Below, one piece after another: positions 1 to 5,688 of a stretch of DNA of 7,175 bases. Position numbers and translations under genes: made by a program. The stretch comes from JBFELU01 sp041551965 (GTDB lineage: Bacteria > Actinomycetota > Acidimicrobiia > Spongiisociales > UBA11373): positions 1-7,175 of the forward strand of contig JBFELU010000098.1 of assembly GCA_041551965.1 (NCBI GenBank), written 5' to 3'. Below the pieces are notes generated by a model. It had not been told where the DNA came from and made no database searches. It saw nothing but the letters and a program-made list of their open reading frames with translations. The stretch's first letter is position 1, and every line of letters starts with the position of its first letter.

Positions 1-610
1 CCCCGCCCCCCGCCTCGGCGGCGCTGAGGTGGAAGGGGTAGGGATCCCGGCGAGGGTCCCCCTGATAGGTCGCCTCACAGAGCAGCACGGTGCCGCCTCG
101 GGCGAGTTCCTCGAGGTCGCCACCGGGACCGGTGTCCCCCGAATAGGTGAGCGAGCGACCGCCGCCCTCAACCCTCACCGCCAGCGTCGGGACGGGATGG
201 GCAGCCTCGCCGAATCGAACCCGCACCGGGCCGAGGTGCACGTCGTCGCTGCGGGCCACGGTGTGGAAGTCGAATACCGAGTAGAAGTCGTGATCGGGGC
301 CGGCTCTGGCGAACGCTCCCAGGTGCGCGGCCGCCCCCTCGGGGACGAAGACGGGAACGCCTCGTCGCGGCGCGGGGCCCAATCGAAACAGGTTGAACAG
401 CGGGAAAAGGTCTCCGCAGTGGTCGCCGTGGACGTGGGTGATCACCACCGCATCGACCTCGTACGGTGAGGCCACCTCCTGCAGGGCCACGAAGGTGCCG
501 GGACCGGCGTCGATCCACACCAGCGTGTTCCCCTCGTCGATGAGGTACCCGGAGGCCGGGTGACCCGGGGTGGGATAGGCGCCGTTGGAGCCGAGCACGC
601 GCAGCCGCAC
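1..610 (-). CDS. MBL-fold metallo-hydrolase, 3' end beyond window
   Basis: A metallo-beta-lactamase-superfamily hydrolase, probably acting on a phosphodiester or similar ester in the cytoplasm; the substrate cannot be read from the sequence. Reading from the GTG at 610, the protein opens with MRLRVLGSNGAYPTPG and an ASGYLI strand, as in RNase Z-like and Rv1339-like MBL proteins. The metal-binding signature THVHGDH gives H59, H61, D63 and H64; a further histidine is H138 (AAHPVPT) and the bridging aspartate is D159 in YSGDTG. Near the edge, FHLSAAEAG carries the next conserved histidine. About 203 codons are visible, so the C-terminal part with the last metal ligand is missing. No signal peptide is seen. 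The GTG was chosen because homology-like sequence begins there and a TACACT box lies 7 nt upstream, suggesting a leaderless transcript. It starts 40 nt after the end of the membrane-protein gene and may also be read through from it. Fold is near certain; specific activity (RNase Z-like, cyclic-nucleotide phosphodiesterase-like, other) is open. Confidence 0.9.
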   Translation of the reverse strand, partial: MRLRVLGSNGAYPTPGHPASGYLIDEGNTLVWIDAGPGTFVALQEVASPYEVDAVVITHVHGDHCGDLFPLFNLFRLGPAPRRGVPVFVPEGAAAHLGAFARAGPDHDFYSVFDFHTVARSDDVHLGPVRVRFGEAAHPVPTLAVRVEGGGRSLTYSGDTGPGGDLEELARGGTVLLCEATYQGDPRRDPYPFHLSAAEAGGG

Positions 611-617
611 CGGATCG

Positions 618-623
618 AGTGTA
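618..623 (-). promoter_or_regulatory. Leaderless-type -10 box for the MBL hydrolase gene
   Basis: On the minus strand TACACT is followed by 7 nt and then the GTG at 610. This fits the actinobacterial TANNNT -10 element with transcription starting at the start codon. No Shine-Dalgarno sequence is evident in front of the GTG. No clear -35 was identified. Inferred from geometry only. Confidence 0.45.
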
Positions 624-650
624 GGGAGCCGCTCGGGGGATCCGGGAGGG

Positions 651-2009
651 CTATCCGGCGGAGAGGATCGTGAGCCCCAGTCCCGTGAGCGCCACCATCA
701 ACGCCAGCATGGCGTACTGGGTCCGCACCGCCCGCTCGGCGGGGAAGGCCGCCAGCGCCCGATCGTGGGCGAGCACCACCCCCACGAGGTGGCCCGCCAC
801 GATGACGGCCACCTGCACCCACCACACCACCGTCGGCGACAGGAAGGTGTAGTTGATGGTGCGGTCGGCGGTCCCGAAGAGGTCCCACCCGGACCCAAAC
901 GGATCGCTGACCGCCGACAGCAGCATCTGGCCCTCGAAGAGGATGAGGGTGAAGTAATGGGCCACCGCATAGGCGAGCCCGATCGGGACCAGGGTGTGGG
1001 CGAACGAGCGGGCCACCGCGGCGGCATCGAGATCCGGATCCCCGGCGATGCGAGCCGCAAACCACGAGGCACCGAGGTAGGCGGCCCCGATCGCACCCAC
1101 GGTGCCCAGCAGAGCAAGGGTTCCGAACCACTGTGAGTTCTGGGCGGTACCCACCAGATCGAAGGAGACCTCGTCCCACCACGGAGTGTTGGACAGCCCG
1201 TCGTAGGTGACGGTGCCGATCATCGCGATCACGAAGAAGGTGAGGCCCGGCCAGAGCGGAAGCACGGGGAGTGCCCGAAGCCAGCCGCGGCGCACCAGCC
1301 TCCCGTCCTCGCTGCGGCCCAGGGGGCCGATGCTGCTCAGCAGCCGGTGATACACGGCGAATCCGTCGGCACCGGAGACCGCCCGGCTCAGCCCGGCCCG
1401 CTCCATCCAGACCAGCATGTAGAGCGTGTAGGCCAGGGCGGCAATCCCCAGGGCGCGAGGCGAGGCCGAATCCGGGTACACGAGTTCCAGCCAGGTGAAC
1501 GCCACAAAGGCCAGCCCCGCCGGCCACACCCCCCAGCGGCCCGGACCGCGGTCCCCTCGCTCCAGTCCCATCCAGCGGCCCAACGCCGCCCAGGGGCTCA
1601 CGGCCGCCCACAAGTTGCCGGTGACCGAGGCGAGAAACGGCAGTACCAGCCAGAAGACCACCCAGACGGTGACCGGGGCGACGTTGGTGCGGACCTCCGA
1701 CTCGCCGAAGATCCCGGCGGTGATGACCAGCGCCAGCGTGGCAACCCCGACGGCCTGGGCGACCCCGATCAGCCAGCGGGGAATCCTGGTTCCACCGGAG
1801 TCCGGGCGGGGGCCGTCTTGGAGCCTGGGCTCCGGCCAGAGCACCGCGAGCGCTCCGAACGACAGCGCGAGCACGACGCCGGCTCCGTAGAGGAAGTACT
1901 CGAGCGGCACCGGCAGGTCACTGCGGCCGCCGATCCCGTGCGCCAGGGCCGGAGCCGGGATCAGCACCAGGCAGAGGCCCGCGAGCACCCCGCGCCGCAG
2001 CCACCTCAC
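651..2009 (-). CDS. Polytopic membrane protein of the 'fenitrothion hydrolase'-labelled family
   Basis: A 452-residue integral membrane protein of unproven function. Residues 1-23 form a signal peptide with an Ala-x-Ala end (PALA), so the predicted mature protein begins with H24 (HGIGGRSDLPVP). About ten hydrophobic helices follow, roughly at 36-60, 78-100, 111-143, 160-178, 187-205, 246-272, 296-320, 336-361, 391-415 and 430-448. Recognisable family-like motifs are NLWAAVSPW and TVTYDGLS. Histidines in or next to the late helices are H338 (SFAHTLVP), H351 (AVAHYFT), H407 (VAGHLVG) and H415 (LAHDRAL). From memory, actinobacterial relatives are often called fenitrothion hydrolase by automatic annotation; nothing here resembles a known organophosphate hydrolase active site, so the name should not be taken as function. 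It starts with GTG inside the stop of the upstream lipoprotein gene (GTGA overlap, 2006-2009), which implies translational coupling and a joint role. It ends in TAG. Membrane topology and family are well supported; a metal or redox role is inference. Confidence 0.85.
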   Translation of the reverse strand: MRWLRRGVLAGLCLVLIPAPALAHGIGGRSDLPVPLEYFLYGAGVVLALSFGALAVLWPEPRLQDGPRPDSGGTRIPRWLIGVAQAVGVATLALVITAGIFGESEVRTNVAPVTVWVVFWLVLPFLASVTGNLWAAVSPWAALGRWMGLERGDRGPGRWGVWPAGLAFVAFTWLELVYPDSASPRALGIAALAYTLYMLVWMERAGLSRAVSGADGFAVYHRLLSSIGPLGRSEDGRLVRRGWLRALPVLPLWPGLTFFVIAMIGTVTYDGLSNTPWWDEVSFDLVGTAQNSQWFGTLALLGTVGAIGAAYLGASWFAARIAGDPDLDAAAVARSFAHTLVPIGLAYAVAHYFTLILFEGQMLLSAVSDPFGSGWDLFGTADRTINYTFLSPTVVWWVQVAVIVAGHLVGVVLAHDRALAAFPAERAVRTQYAMLALMVALTGLGLTILSAG

Positions 2010-2500
2010 GGTGCGACCTCCAGTTCGAGGATCTCGGTGTGAGCCCCCTCCAACTCCACCTCGAAGACACCCGGGATGTCGGCGGTCATCTCGAGCACGG
2101 CCGGCGTGCCCGGCGCCACCGCGCCGAACACGTCGTAGCCGTGCACATGGATCTCGTCGGCCACATCCGCATCGACCACAATGCGCAACTCCGACCCGAG
2201 CACCACTTCTCGTCGGCCGCCACCGGTGACCTCGCCTTCACGAATCGTGATCTCGATCGTGGTGCGGTCGTCGACCGGCTCGGTCGTCGGGGGGGTCGTG
2301 GTCGTCGTGGTGGTCGCCGCAGCGGTGGTCGAAGTGGCCGGGGGCTCGGTGGTCGGGGTCACCGTCGCGGAGGGAGCGGCCGTCGTGGCCGGCGCTGTCG
2401 TGGAAGCAGGGTCGCCGTCTCCGGCATCGTCGTCGCCGCAGGCGGATAGTCCGACGACGAGGAGCAGCAGAGCCGGGGCGAGGCGAAGAAGGGTCGACAT
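2006..2500 (-). CDS. Lipoprotein with Thr/Pro linker and cupredoxin-like domain
   Basis: A 164-residue predicted lipoprotein. Residues 1-20 are a hydrophobic signal ending in the lipobox LSAC with lipidated C21. Residues 22-30 are acidic and about 31-75 form a low-complexity Thr/Ala/Pro linker with a run of seven threonines (63-69), a typical spacer holding a domain away from the membrane. Residues ~78-164 are beta-rich and resemble small cupredoxin-fold domains: an early strand (TTIEITIREGEV), HVHGYD at 118-123, a VAPGTPAVLEMTADIPGVF segment and a last strand around H154 (GAHTEILELEV). There is no Cys or Met in the usual type 1 copper positions, so a blue-copper electron carrier is unlikely; H118, H120 and H154 could still bind a metal. 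The ATG at 2500 was chosen because it gives a complete lipoprotein signal; longer in-frame extension would bury it. It lies 17 nt after the esterase gene and overlaps the membrane-protein gene by 4 bp. Function unknown; likely partner of that membrane protein. Confidence 0.85.
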   Translation of the reverse strand: MSTLLRLAPALLLLVVGLSACGDDDAGDGDPASTTAPATTAAPSATVTPTTEPPATSTTAAATTTTTTTPPTTEPVDDRTTIEITIREGEVTGGGRREVVLGSELRIVVDADVADEIHVHGYDVFGAVAPGTPAVLEMTADIPGVFEVELEGAHTEILELEVAP

Positions 2501-2507
2501 CGGCGGA

Positions 2508-2513
2508 AGAGTA
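2508..2513 (-). promoter_or_regulatory. Leaderless-type -10 box for the lipoprotein gene
   Basis: TACTCT on the minus strand is followed by 7 nt and then the ATG at 2500. The spacing matches a TANNNT -10 element with transcription starting at the initiator codon, and no purine-rich Shine-Dalgarno sequence is present. It would let the lipoprotein/membrane-protein pair be expressed independently of the upstream esterase gene. Inference from spacing and consensus. Confidence 0.45.
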
Positions 2514-2517
2514 CTGA

Positions 2518-3426
2518 TCACGGGAGGACATGCACCTCGAAGAACCCCCACAGCAATGCGGTGGCATCGATCGAGAGGGTCGAATCCCCGACGAGCGCCG
2601 CTCGATCGGACCCCGGCCATCCGTGGCGGCCGTCCTCGATCCGGTAGAGGCGCACCTCGGCACCGTCGCGACAGGCCGACCACGTCGTGCGCTCGACGTC
2701 GGATGCGACCGCCTCGGTCTCCGGCTCGGCGCATTCGTTGCGGTCGGCCCATCTCTCGGTCCATTCGTCCGCGGCCGGCAACCAGCCCGGCCAACCCTCG
2801 AACGGAACGATCCGATCGGCGCTCCCGTGCACCTCGACGACCGGGATCGGCCGCCCCGGATCGCAGGCGCTCTCGTTGTGAGCCCCGGCGACCGAGCCGA
2901 CGGCGGCGATGACGTCGGCGGCGTCGCAGGCCAGCCTTCCGGCCATCCCGCCCCCGTTCGACATCCCGGCGGCGTAGACGCGATGGGAGTCGATCGGAGT
3001 CACCGTTCCCAGCAGGGCGATCAGTTCCCGAACGAAGACGACGTCACCGTCCCCTTGGAGACGGGCGTCGACCTTCCAGCGGGCGGGGCGGCCGGAGCCC
3101 TCCGGATAGGCGACCACAAGCCCCTCCCGATCCCCCAGCTCGTGGAACGTCGAGAGCGCCTCGACCCCCTCGGGATCCCCGGCGAAGCCGTGGAAGACCA
3201 GGACCAGCGGGGCCGGCCCGGGGGAGGCCTCGGGGATCCACACCACGAAACGCCGCCGCGAGCCGTCGACCACGATCTCACCCTCATGACGGCCGGGCCC
3301 ATCGATCTCGAGGGGAGCCGCCACCGGCTTCGTCGACGCCGGGTCGGTGGCGGCGGACCCGCAAGCGGACGCCAGCATCGTCACCAGTGCGAACGCCGCC
3401 CACCGGCGGCCGATCTCAGAGCGCAA
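2518..3426 (-). CDS. Secreted LpqC/PHB-depolymerase-like esterase (alpha/beta hydrolase)
   Basis: A 302-residue exported serine esterase of the LpqC / polyhydroxybutyrate depolymerase-like group (CE1-related), expected to hydrolyse carboxylic esters outside the cytoplasmic membrane; whether the substrate is PHB, a feruloyl ester or something else cannot be told. The N-terminus has Arg residues, a hydrophobic stretch (~10-19) and a LASAC sequence with C22; position -3 is Ala, so the lipobox is imperfect but usable. The oxyanion motif is HGF (79-81), the nucleophile S156 in GMSNGG, the acid D204 in HGSADRIVPF and the base H268 in GRHGWPG. Cysteines 167, 188, 232 and 252 may form disulfides, as expected for a secreted protein. 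The start is TTG at 3426, overlapping the preceding gene's end by 11 bp; the next candidates (GTG/ATG in VTM, residues 15-17) would destroy the signal peptide. It sits in the minus-strand run between a small membrane protein and the lipoprotein gene. Confidence 0.9.
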   Translation of the reverse strand: MRSEIGRRWAAFALVTMLASACGSAATDPASTKPVAAPLEIDGPGRHEGEIVVDGSRRRFVVWIPEASPGPAPLVLVFHGFAGDPEGVEALSTFHELGDREGLVVAYPEGSGRPARWKVDARLQGDGDVVFVRELIALLGTVTPIDSHRVYAAGMSNGGGMAGRLACDAADVIAAVGSVAGAHNESACDPGRPIPVVEVHGSADRIVPFEGWPGWLPAADEWTERWADRNECAEPETEAVASDVERTTWSACRDGAEVRLYRIEDGRHGWPGSDRAALVGDSTLSIDATALLWGFFEVHVLP

Positions 3427-3595
3427 ACCAGACCACGGCCCCGATGATCGCAGCCGGGATCGGCCCGACCGCCACCGAGGCCGCCAGCCGCCGGGTTCCC
3501 AGGGGGGTCACCACCCCCCACAGCCCGTGGGCGAGCGCAAAGGTGCGGGCCCCGGCCGCCGCGAGGACGATCGTGATCAGCCGACCGGTGTCCAC
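3416..3595 (-). CDS. Small two-helix membrane protein, unknown function
   Basis: I do not recognise this gene. From GTG at 3595 it encodes about 59 residues beginning MDTGRLITIVLAAAGA, with one hydrophobic segment near the N-terminus, a polar middle (TPLGTRR) and a second hydrophobic segment ending WFAL at the C-terminus, so two membrane helices are likely. The same frame can be extended to a TTG at 3655 that overlaps the pilT stop by 4 bp, giving 79 residues; the extra 20 residues are Pro/Gly-rich and unlike a membrane leader. I prefer 3595 because a TACAGT box lies 6 nt upstream and the hydrophobic segment then starts near residue 5. The 3' end overlaps the esterase start by 11 bp, suggesting coupled translation. 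It could be a membrane component for either neighbour, or unrelated. Confidence 0.6.
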   Translation of the reverse strand: MDTGRLITIVLAAAGARTFALAHGLWGVVTPLGTRRLAASVAVGPIPAAIIGAVVWFAL

Positions 3596-3601
3596 CCCAT
3601 C

Positions 3602-3607
3602 ACTGTA
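3602..3607 (-). promoter_or_regulatory. Leaderless-type -10 box for the small membrane protein gene
   Basis: TACAGT on the minus strand followed by 6 nt and the GTG at 3595. Fits TANNNT spacing for a leaderless actinobacterial transcript and is the main reason for choosing this start over the upstream TTG. It would also drive the overlapping esterase gene. Confidence 0.4.
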
Positions 3608-3651
3608 CGGGACCACCGGGAGAGGGGACCCCGGGAGACCGACGGCGGGCC

Positions 3652-4854
3652 TCAACCCAACAGGCGGTCGAGATTCGCCGGATCCTGAGCGAACGCCAGG
3701 GCGTCTCCCTTGCCGATCAATCCCTGCTGATAGAGCGCAGCGAGGTGAGTGTCGAGGGTGAACATTCCCATCTGCCGATTGGTCTGCATCACATCGGGGA
3801 TCTTGTTGACCTCACTGCTGCGGATCATGTTGGCAATGGCGGGGGTCATGATCATGACCTCGAGTGCCGAGATCCGGGGCGGCACCACACGGCCGTCTTT
3901 GGTCTTCCCCCCGGTGGTCGGCACGAGCACCTGGCTGATCACCGAGAGCAGCGACAGGGCCAGTTGCACCCGGATCTGGGCCTGCTGGTCGCTCGGGAAC
4001 GCATCGATGATCCGGTTGATCGTCTTGGCACTACCCGTCGTATGCAGCGTCGCCAGAACCAGGTGGCCTGTCTCCGCAGCCGTGACCGCGGCCGACATGG
4101 TTTCGAGGTCGCGCATCTCGCCAACCAGCAGCACGTCGGGGTCCTGGCGCAGCGCCCGCCGCATCGCCTCGGTGAAGCTGGGAACGTCGGTGCCCACCTC
4201 CCGCTGGGTCACCACCGACTTCTTGTGGCTGTGGCGGAACTCGACGGGATCCTCGATGGTGATGATGTGGCGTGGCAGGTTGGTGTTCATCCAGTCGACC
4301 ATCGTCGCCAACGTCGTCGACTTCCCCGATCCCGTCGGGCCGGTCACCAAGATGAGGCCCCGCGGCCGCTGCAGCAGATCGACCGCCTCGGGCGGCAGGC
4401 CGATCTGCTCGAAGCTCAGGAACTGCGAAGGGATGCTGCGGAGCACCGCTCCGACCCCGTTCTGCTGCCGAAGCACGCTCACCCGGAAGCGCTCCCCATT
4501 CGCGTGGGTGATCCCGAAGTCGGCGGTGCCCACCCGCTGCACCTCCGCCCACTGCGATTCGCTGCACAGCGCCTTGGCGAAGTCGTAGGTGGCCCTGGCA
4601 TCCCAGATCTCGTTGGTGAGCTCGACCAGCTCCCCATCGATCCGAACCCGGGGAGGGCTCCCGGGCTGTATGTGGAGATCCGAGCCGCCGCTGGTGAGAC
4701 ACCGCTCCAGCATCCGGGCCACGTGGGGAGCGCGGGTGTGAATGGGGGCCTTGGCGGGTGCCGGTGGCCCGCCCTCTCGGGCGGGCGCCGGCGGGGCAAT
4801 GCGCTCTCGTGGAGGAGCAGCCTTGGGCTGCGTCGTGGGTGATTCCGGAGTCAC
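3652..4854 (-). CDS. pilT: Type IV pilus retraction ATPase PilT
   Basis: PilT is the cytoplasmic hexameric ATPase that depolymerises type IV pili, powering retraction, twitching and DNA uptake. The 400-residue protein has a Pro/Ala-rich N-terminal extension (about 1-38), then the PAS-like N-terminal domain (ARMLERCLTSGGSDLHIQPG, 46-65) and the RecA-like ATPase. Visible motifs are Walker A GPTGSGKS (172-179), the Asp box TIEDPVEF (199-206), Walker B DPDVLLVGEMRD (238-249, catalytic E246) and the His box TGHLVLATLHT (262-272). AIANMIRSSEVNKI (339-352) occupies the place of the PilT AIRNLIRE motif, which favours PilT over the assembly ATPase PilB; PilB's tetracysteine zinc motif is absent. The extension makes it longer than the usual ~345-370 residues. 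The GTG start has AGGA four nt upstream. No other pilus genes are in the window; pilT is first of the minus-strand run and divergent from the DUF983 gene. Very secure at family level. Confidence 0.96.
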   Translation of the reverse strand: MTPESPTTQPKAAPPRERIAPPAPAREGGPPAPAKAPIHTRAPHVARMLERCLTSGGSDLHIQPGSPPRVRIDGELVELTNEIWDARATYDFAKALCSESQWAEVQRVGTADFGITHANGERFRVSVLRQQNGVGAVLRSIPSQFLSFEQIGLPPEAVDLLQRPRGLILVTGPTGSGKSTTLATMVDWMNTNLPRHIITIEDPVEFRHSHKKSVVTQREVGTDVPSFTEAMRRALRQDPDVLLVGEMRDLETMSAAVTAAETGHLVLATLHTTGSAKTINRIIDAFPSDQQAQIRVQLALSLLSVISQVLVPTTGGKTKDGRVVPPRISALEVMIMTPAIANMIRSSEVNKIPDVMQTNRQMGMFTLDTHLAALYQQGLIGKGDALAFAQDPANLDRLLG

Positions 4855-4866
4855 GTGATCCTGTAT

Positions 4867-4882
4867 CGGTCGGCACCGACCG
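4867..4882. promoter_or_regulatory. Perfect palindrome in the pilT/DUF983 divergent gap
   Basis: CGGTCGG, CA, CCGACCG: two perfect 7-bp inverted arms around 2 nt, inside the 53-bp gap between two divergent starts. It ends 13 bp from the pilT start codon and 25 bp before the DUF983 start, so a dimeric regulator bound here could affect both genes. The loop is too short for a stable terminator hairpin. No regulator can be named. Confidence 0.4.
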
Positions 4883-4895
4883 TTTCTGAACGGAT

Positions 4896-4901
4896 GACAA
4901 T
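4896..4901 (+). promoter_or_regulatory. Possible weak -10 box for the DUF983 gene
   Basis: GACAAT is followed by 6 nt and the GTG at 4908. The second and last bases match TANNNT, the first does not. The intervening GGAG is only 2 nt from the GTG, too close for a normal ribosome binding site, so a leaderless message is plausible. Weak evidence. Confidence 0.25.
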
Positions 4902-4907
4902 GGAGCC

Positions 4908-5300
4908 GTGCGTGGTTGGACGGAACTCGGTCGGGCGCTGCTTCTGCGCTGTCCCCACTGCGGCAACCCGGGCATGGTGGGCGCGTGGGGCCGGTTCTCC
5001 CCCCACTGCCCGGCCTGCGGGCACCGCTTCGAGCGGGAGGAGGGGTACTGGCTGGGGGCGGTGTTGCTGAACACCGTGGCCGCCGTCGGAGTGTTCGCCG
5101 TCACGCTCGTGGCCCTGATGGTGGCGACCTGGCCGGAGGTCCCCTGGGGAGTCGTGACCGCCGTCGTCGTGCCCGTGAGCGTCGTCGTGCCGATCGTCTT
5201 CTACCCGTGGGCCAAGGCGCTGTGGGTCGCCCTCGACCTGACGATCCGTCCGCCGGAGGCCGGGGAACGGGAAGCTGCCGAGAGAAGGCTCGCTTCGTGA
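4908..5300 (+). CDS. DUF983 zinc-ribbon membrane protein
   Basis: A 130-residue protein of the DUF983 family, whose biochemical role is not known. The N-terminal cytoplasmic part has two CxxC pairs, C15-C18 (CPHCG) and C34-C37 (CPACG), forming a likely zinc ribbon. A family-like EEGYWLGA segment (44-51) leads into the first membrane helix (~49-73), and a second helix (~80-101) is followed by YPWAKALWVALDL. The tail (from ~111) is charged. The GTG at 4908 is the only plausible start, because an in-frame stop lies at 4887-4889 and homology begins immediately. From memory, members of this family are often found near cytochrome oxidase or assembly genes in other bacteria, which fits the ba3 operon 480 bp away, but they are separated here by a gene on the other strand. 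It diverges from pilT. Family assignment is confident, role is not. Confidence 0.85.
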   Translation: MRGWTELGRALLLRCPHCGNPGMVGAWGRFSPHCPACGHRFEREEGYWLGAVLLNTVAAVGVFAVTLVALMVATWPEVPWGVVTAVVVPVSVVVPIVFYPWAKALWVALDLTIRPPEAGEREAAERRLAS

Positions 5301-5350
5301 CCCTGCCCCGATCGACGACACCACCGCGACGTCGGATGCATGACCGAGAG
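5301..5350. other. Short convergent intergenic gap
   Basis: Fifty bases between the stop codons of the converging DUF983 gene and small membrane protein gene. I see only a weak 5-bp inverted pair (CGACG/CGTCG) with a long loop and no T-tract, so no convincing terminator. Confidence 0.4.
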
Positions 5351-5650
5351 TCAGGACCTGCCGCGAGGGATCAACGCCGCCGCCGTCACCGCAATCGCGA
5401 CCGCCAGACCCCATAACACGAGACGGGGGCGGACGATGATCACCGCAGCAAAGATCCCGATGCCGAGCCACCCGGCCGTCGGGATCCGACGCGCCGCGGG
5501 GAGCACCAGCCACACGGCCCCCAACACCAGTCCGGCTCGCAGCAGCATCCCACCCCACACCACGTGGCCTTGGCCGAGATCGACCAGCATTGCGGTCGCT
5601 CCACCGACGACGAGCAGCCCGGCGACGACACCGAGGGTGGGACGGTGCAT
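5351..5650 (-). CDS. Small multi-helix membrane protein, unknown function
   Basis: I do not recognise this gene. From ATG at 5650 it encodes 99 residues beginning MHRPTLGVVAGLLVVGG with three or four hydrophobic segments: about 5-24, 29-53, 60-72 and 75-93, and a short basic tail (PRGRS). No cysteine and no catalytic motif is visible. The frame can be extended to an ATG at 5710 (119 residues), but the extra 20 residues are polar, Pro/Gly-rich, and overlap an inverted repeat. I prefer 5650 because a TACGCT box lies exactly 6 nt upstream. It is divergent from the ba3 oxidase operon, with 128 bp between starts, and converges on the DUF983 gene; the position suggests, but does not show, a link to the oxidase. 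That it is coding is likely: it has a coherent membrane-helix pattern and the opposite strand shows no recognisable protein. Confidence 0.6.
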   Translation of the reverse strand: MHRPTLGVVAGLLVVGGATAMLVDLGQGHVVWGGMLLRAGLVLGAVWLVLPAARRIPTAGWLGIGIFAAVIIVRPRLVLWGLAVAIAVTAAALIPRGRS

Positions 5651-5656
5651 GGCGGC

Positions 5657-5662
5657 AGCGTA
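5657..5662 (-). promoter_or_regulatory. Leaderless-type -10 box for the small membrane protein gene
   Basis: TACGCT on the minus strand, then 6 nt, then ATG at 5650. Matches TANNNT at the distance expected if transcription begins at the start codon. A -35 would fall near 5680-5685, directly beside the inverted repeat at 5689-5706. Confidence 0.4.
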
Positions 5663-5688
5663 GAGCCCATAGGCCGGGCCGGGCCAGG

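Noticed and set aside
442..1611. Long open frame on the minus strand overlapping the membrane protein and MBL genes
   Set aside because: Arg/Gly/Pro-rich translation with no recognisable domain; it shadows two well-supported genes in another frame of high-GC DNA.
2280..2420. GTC/GTG-rich repetitive stretch considered as a CRISPR or satellite
   Set aside because: No regular repeat-spacer pattern; it simply encodes the Thr/Ala/Pro linker of the lipoprotein.
2501..2794. N-terminal extension of the lipoprotein to 2794
   Set aside because: It would overlap the esterase by over 270 bp, is Arg-rich, and would bury a perfect lipoprotein signal; the ATG at 2500 is preferred.
2181..2912. Valine-rich plus-strand open frame
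   Set aside because: The Val/Ala run is the complement of the Thr/Pro linker of the minus-strand lipoprotein; the remainder is Arg/Pro-rich with no signal of coding.
2530..3447. Long plus-strand open frame opposite the esterase
   Set aside because: Composition is Gly/Arg/Asp-rich without domains, whereas the minus strand holds a complete catalytic triad and export signal.
3745..4842. Long open frames on the plus strand opposite pilT (also 3749-4588)
   Set aside because: They mirror pilT exactly, have compositions typical of antisense frames (His/Arg/Gly-rich or Ser/Arg-rich) and no domain; the pilT motifs on the other strand are unambiguous.
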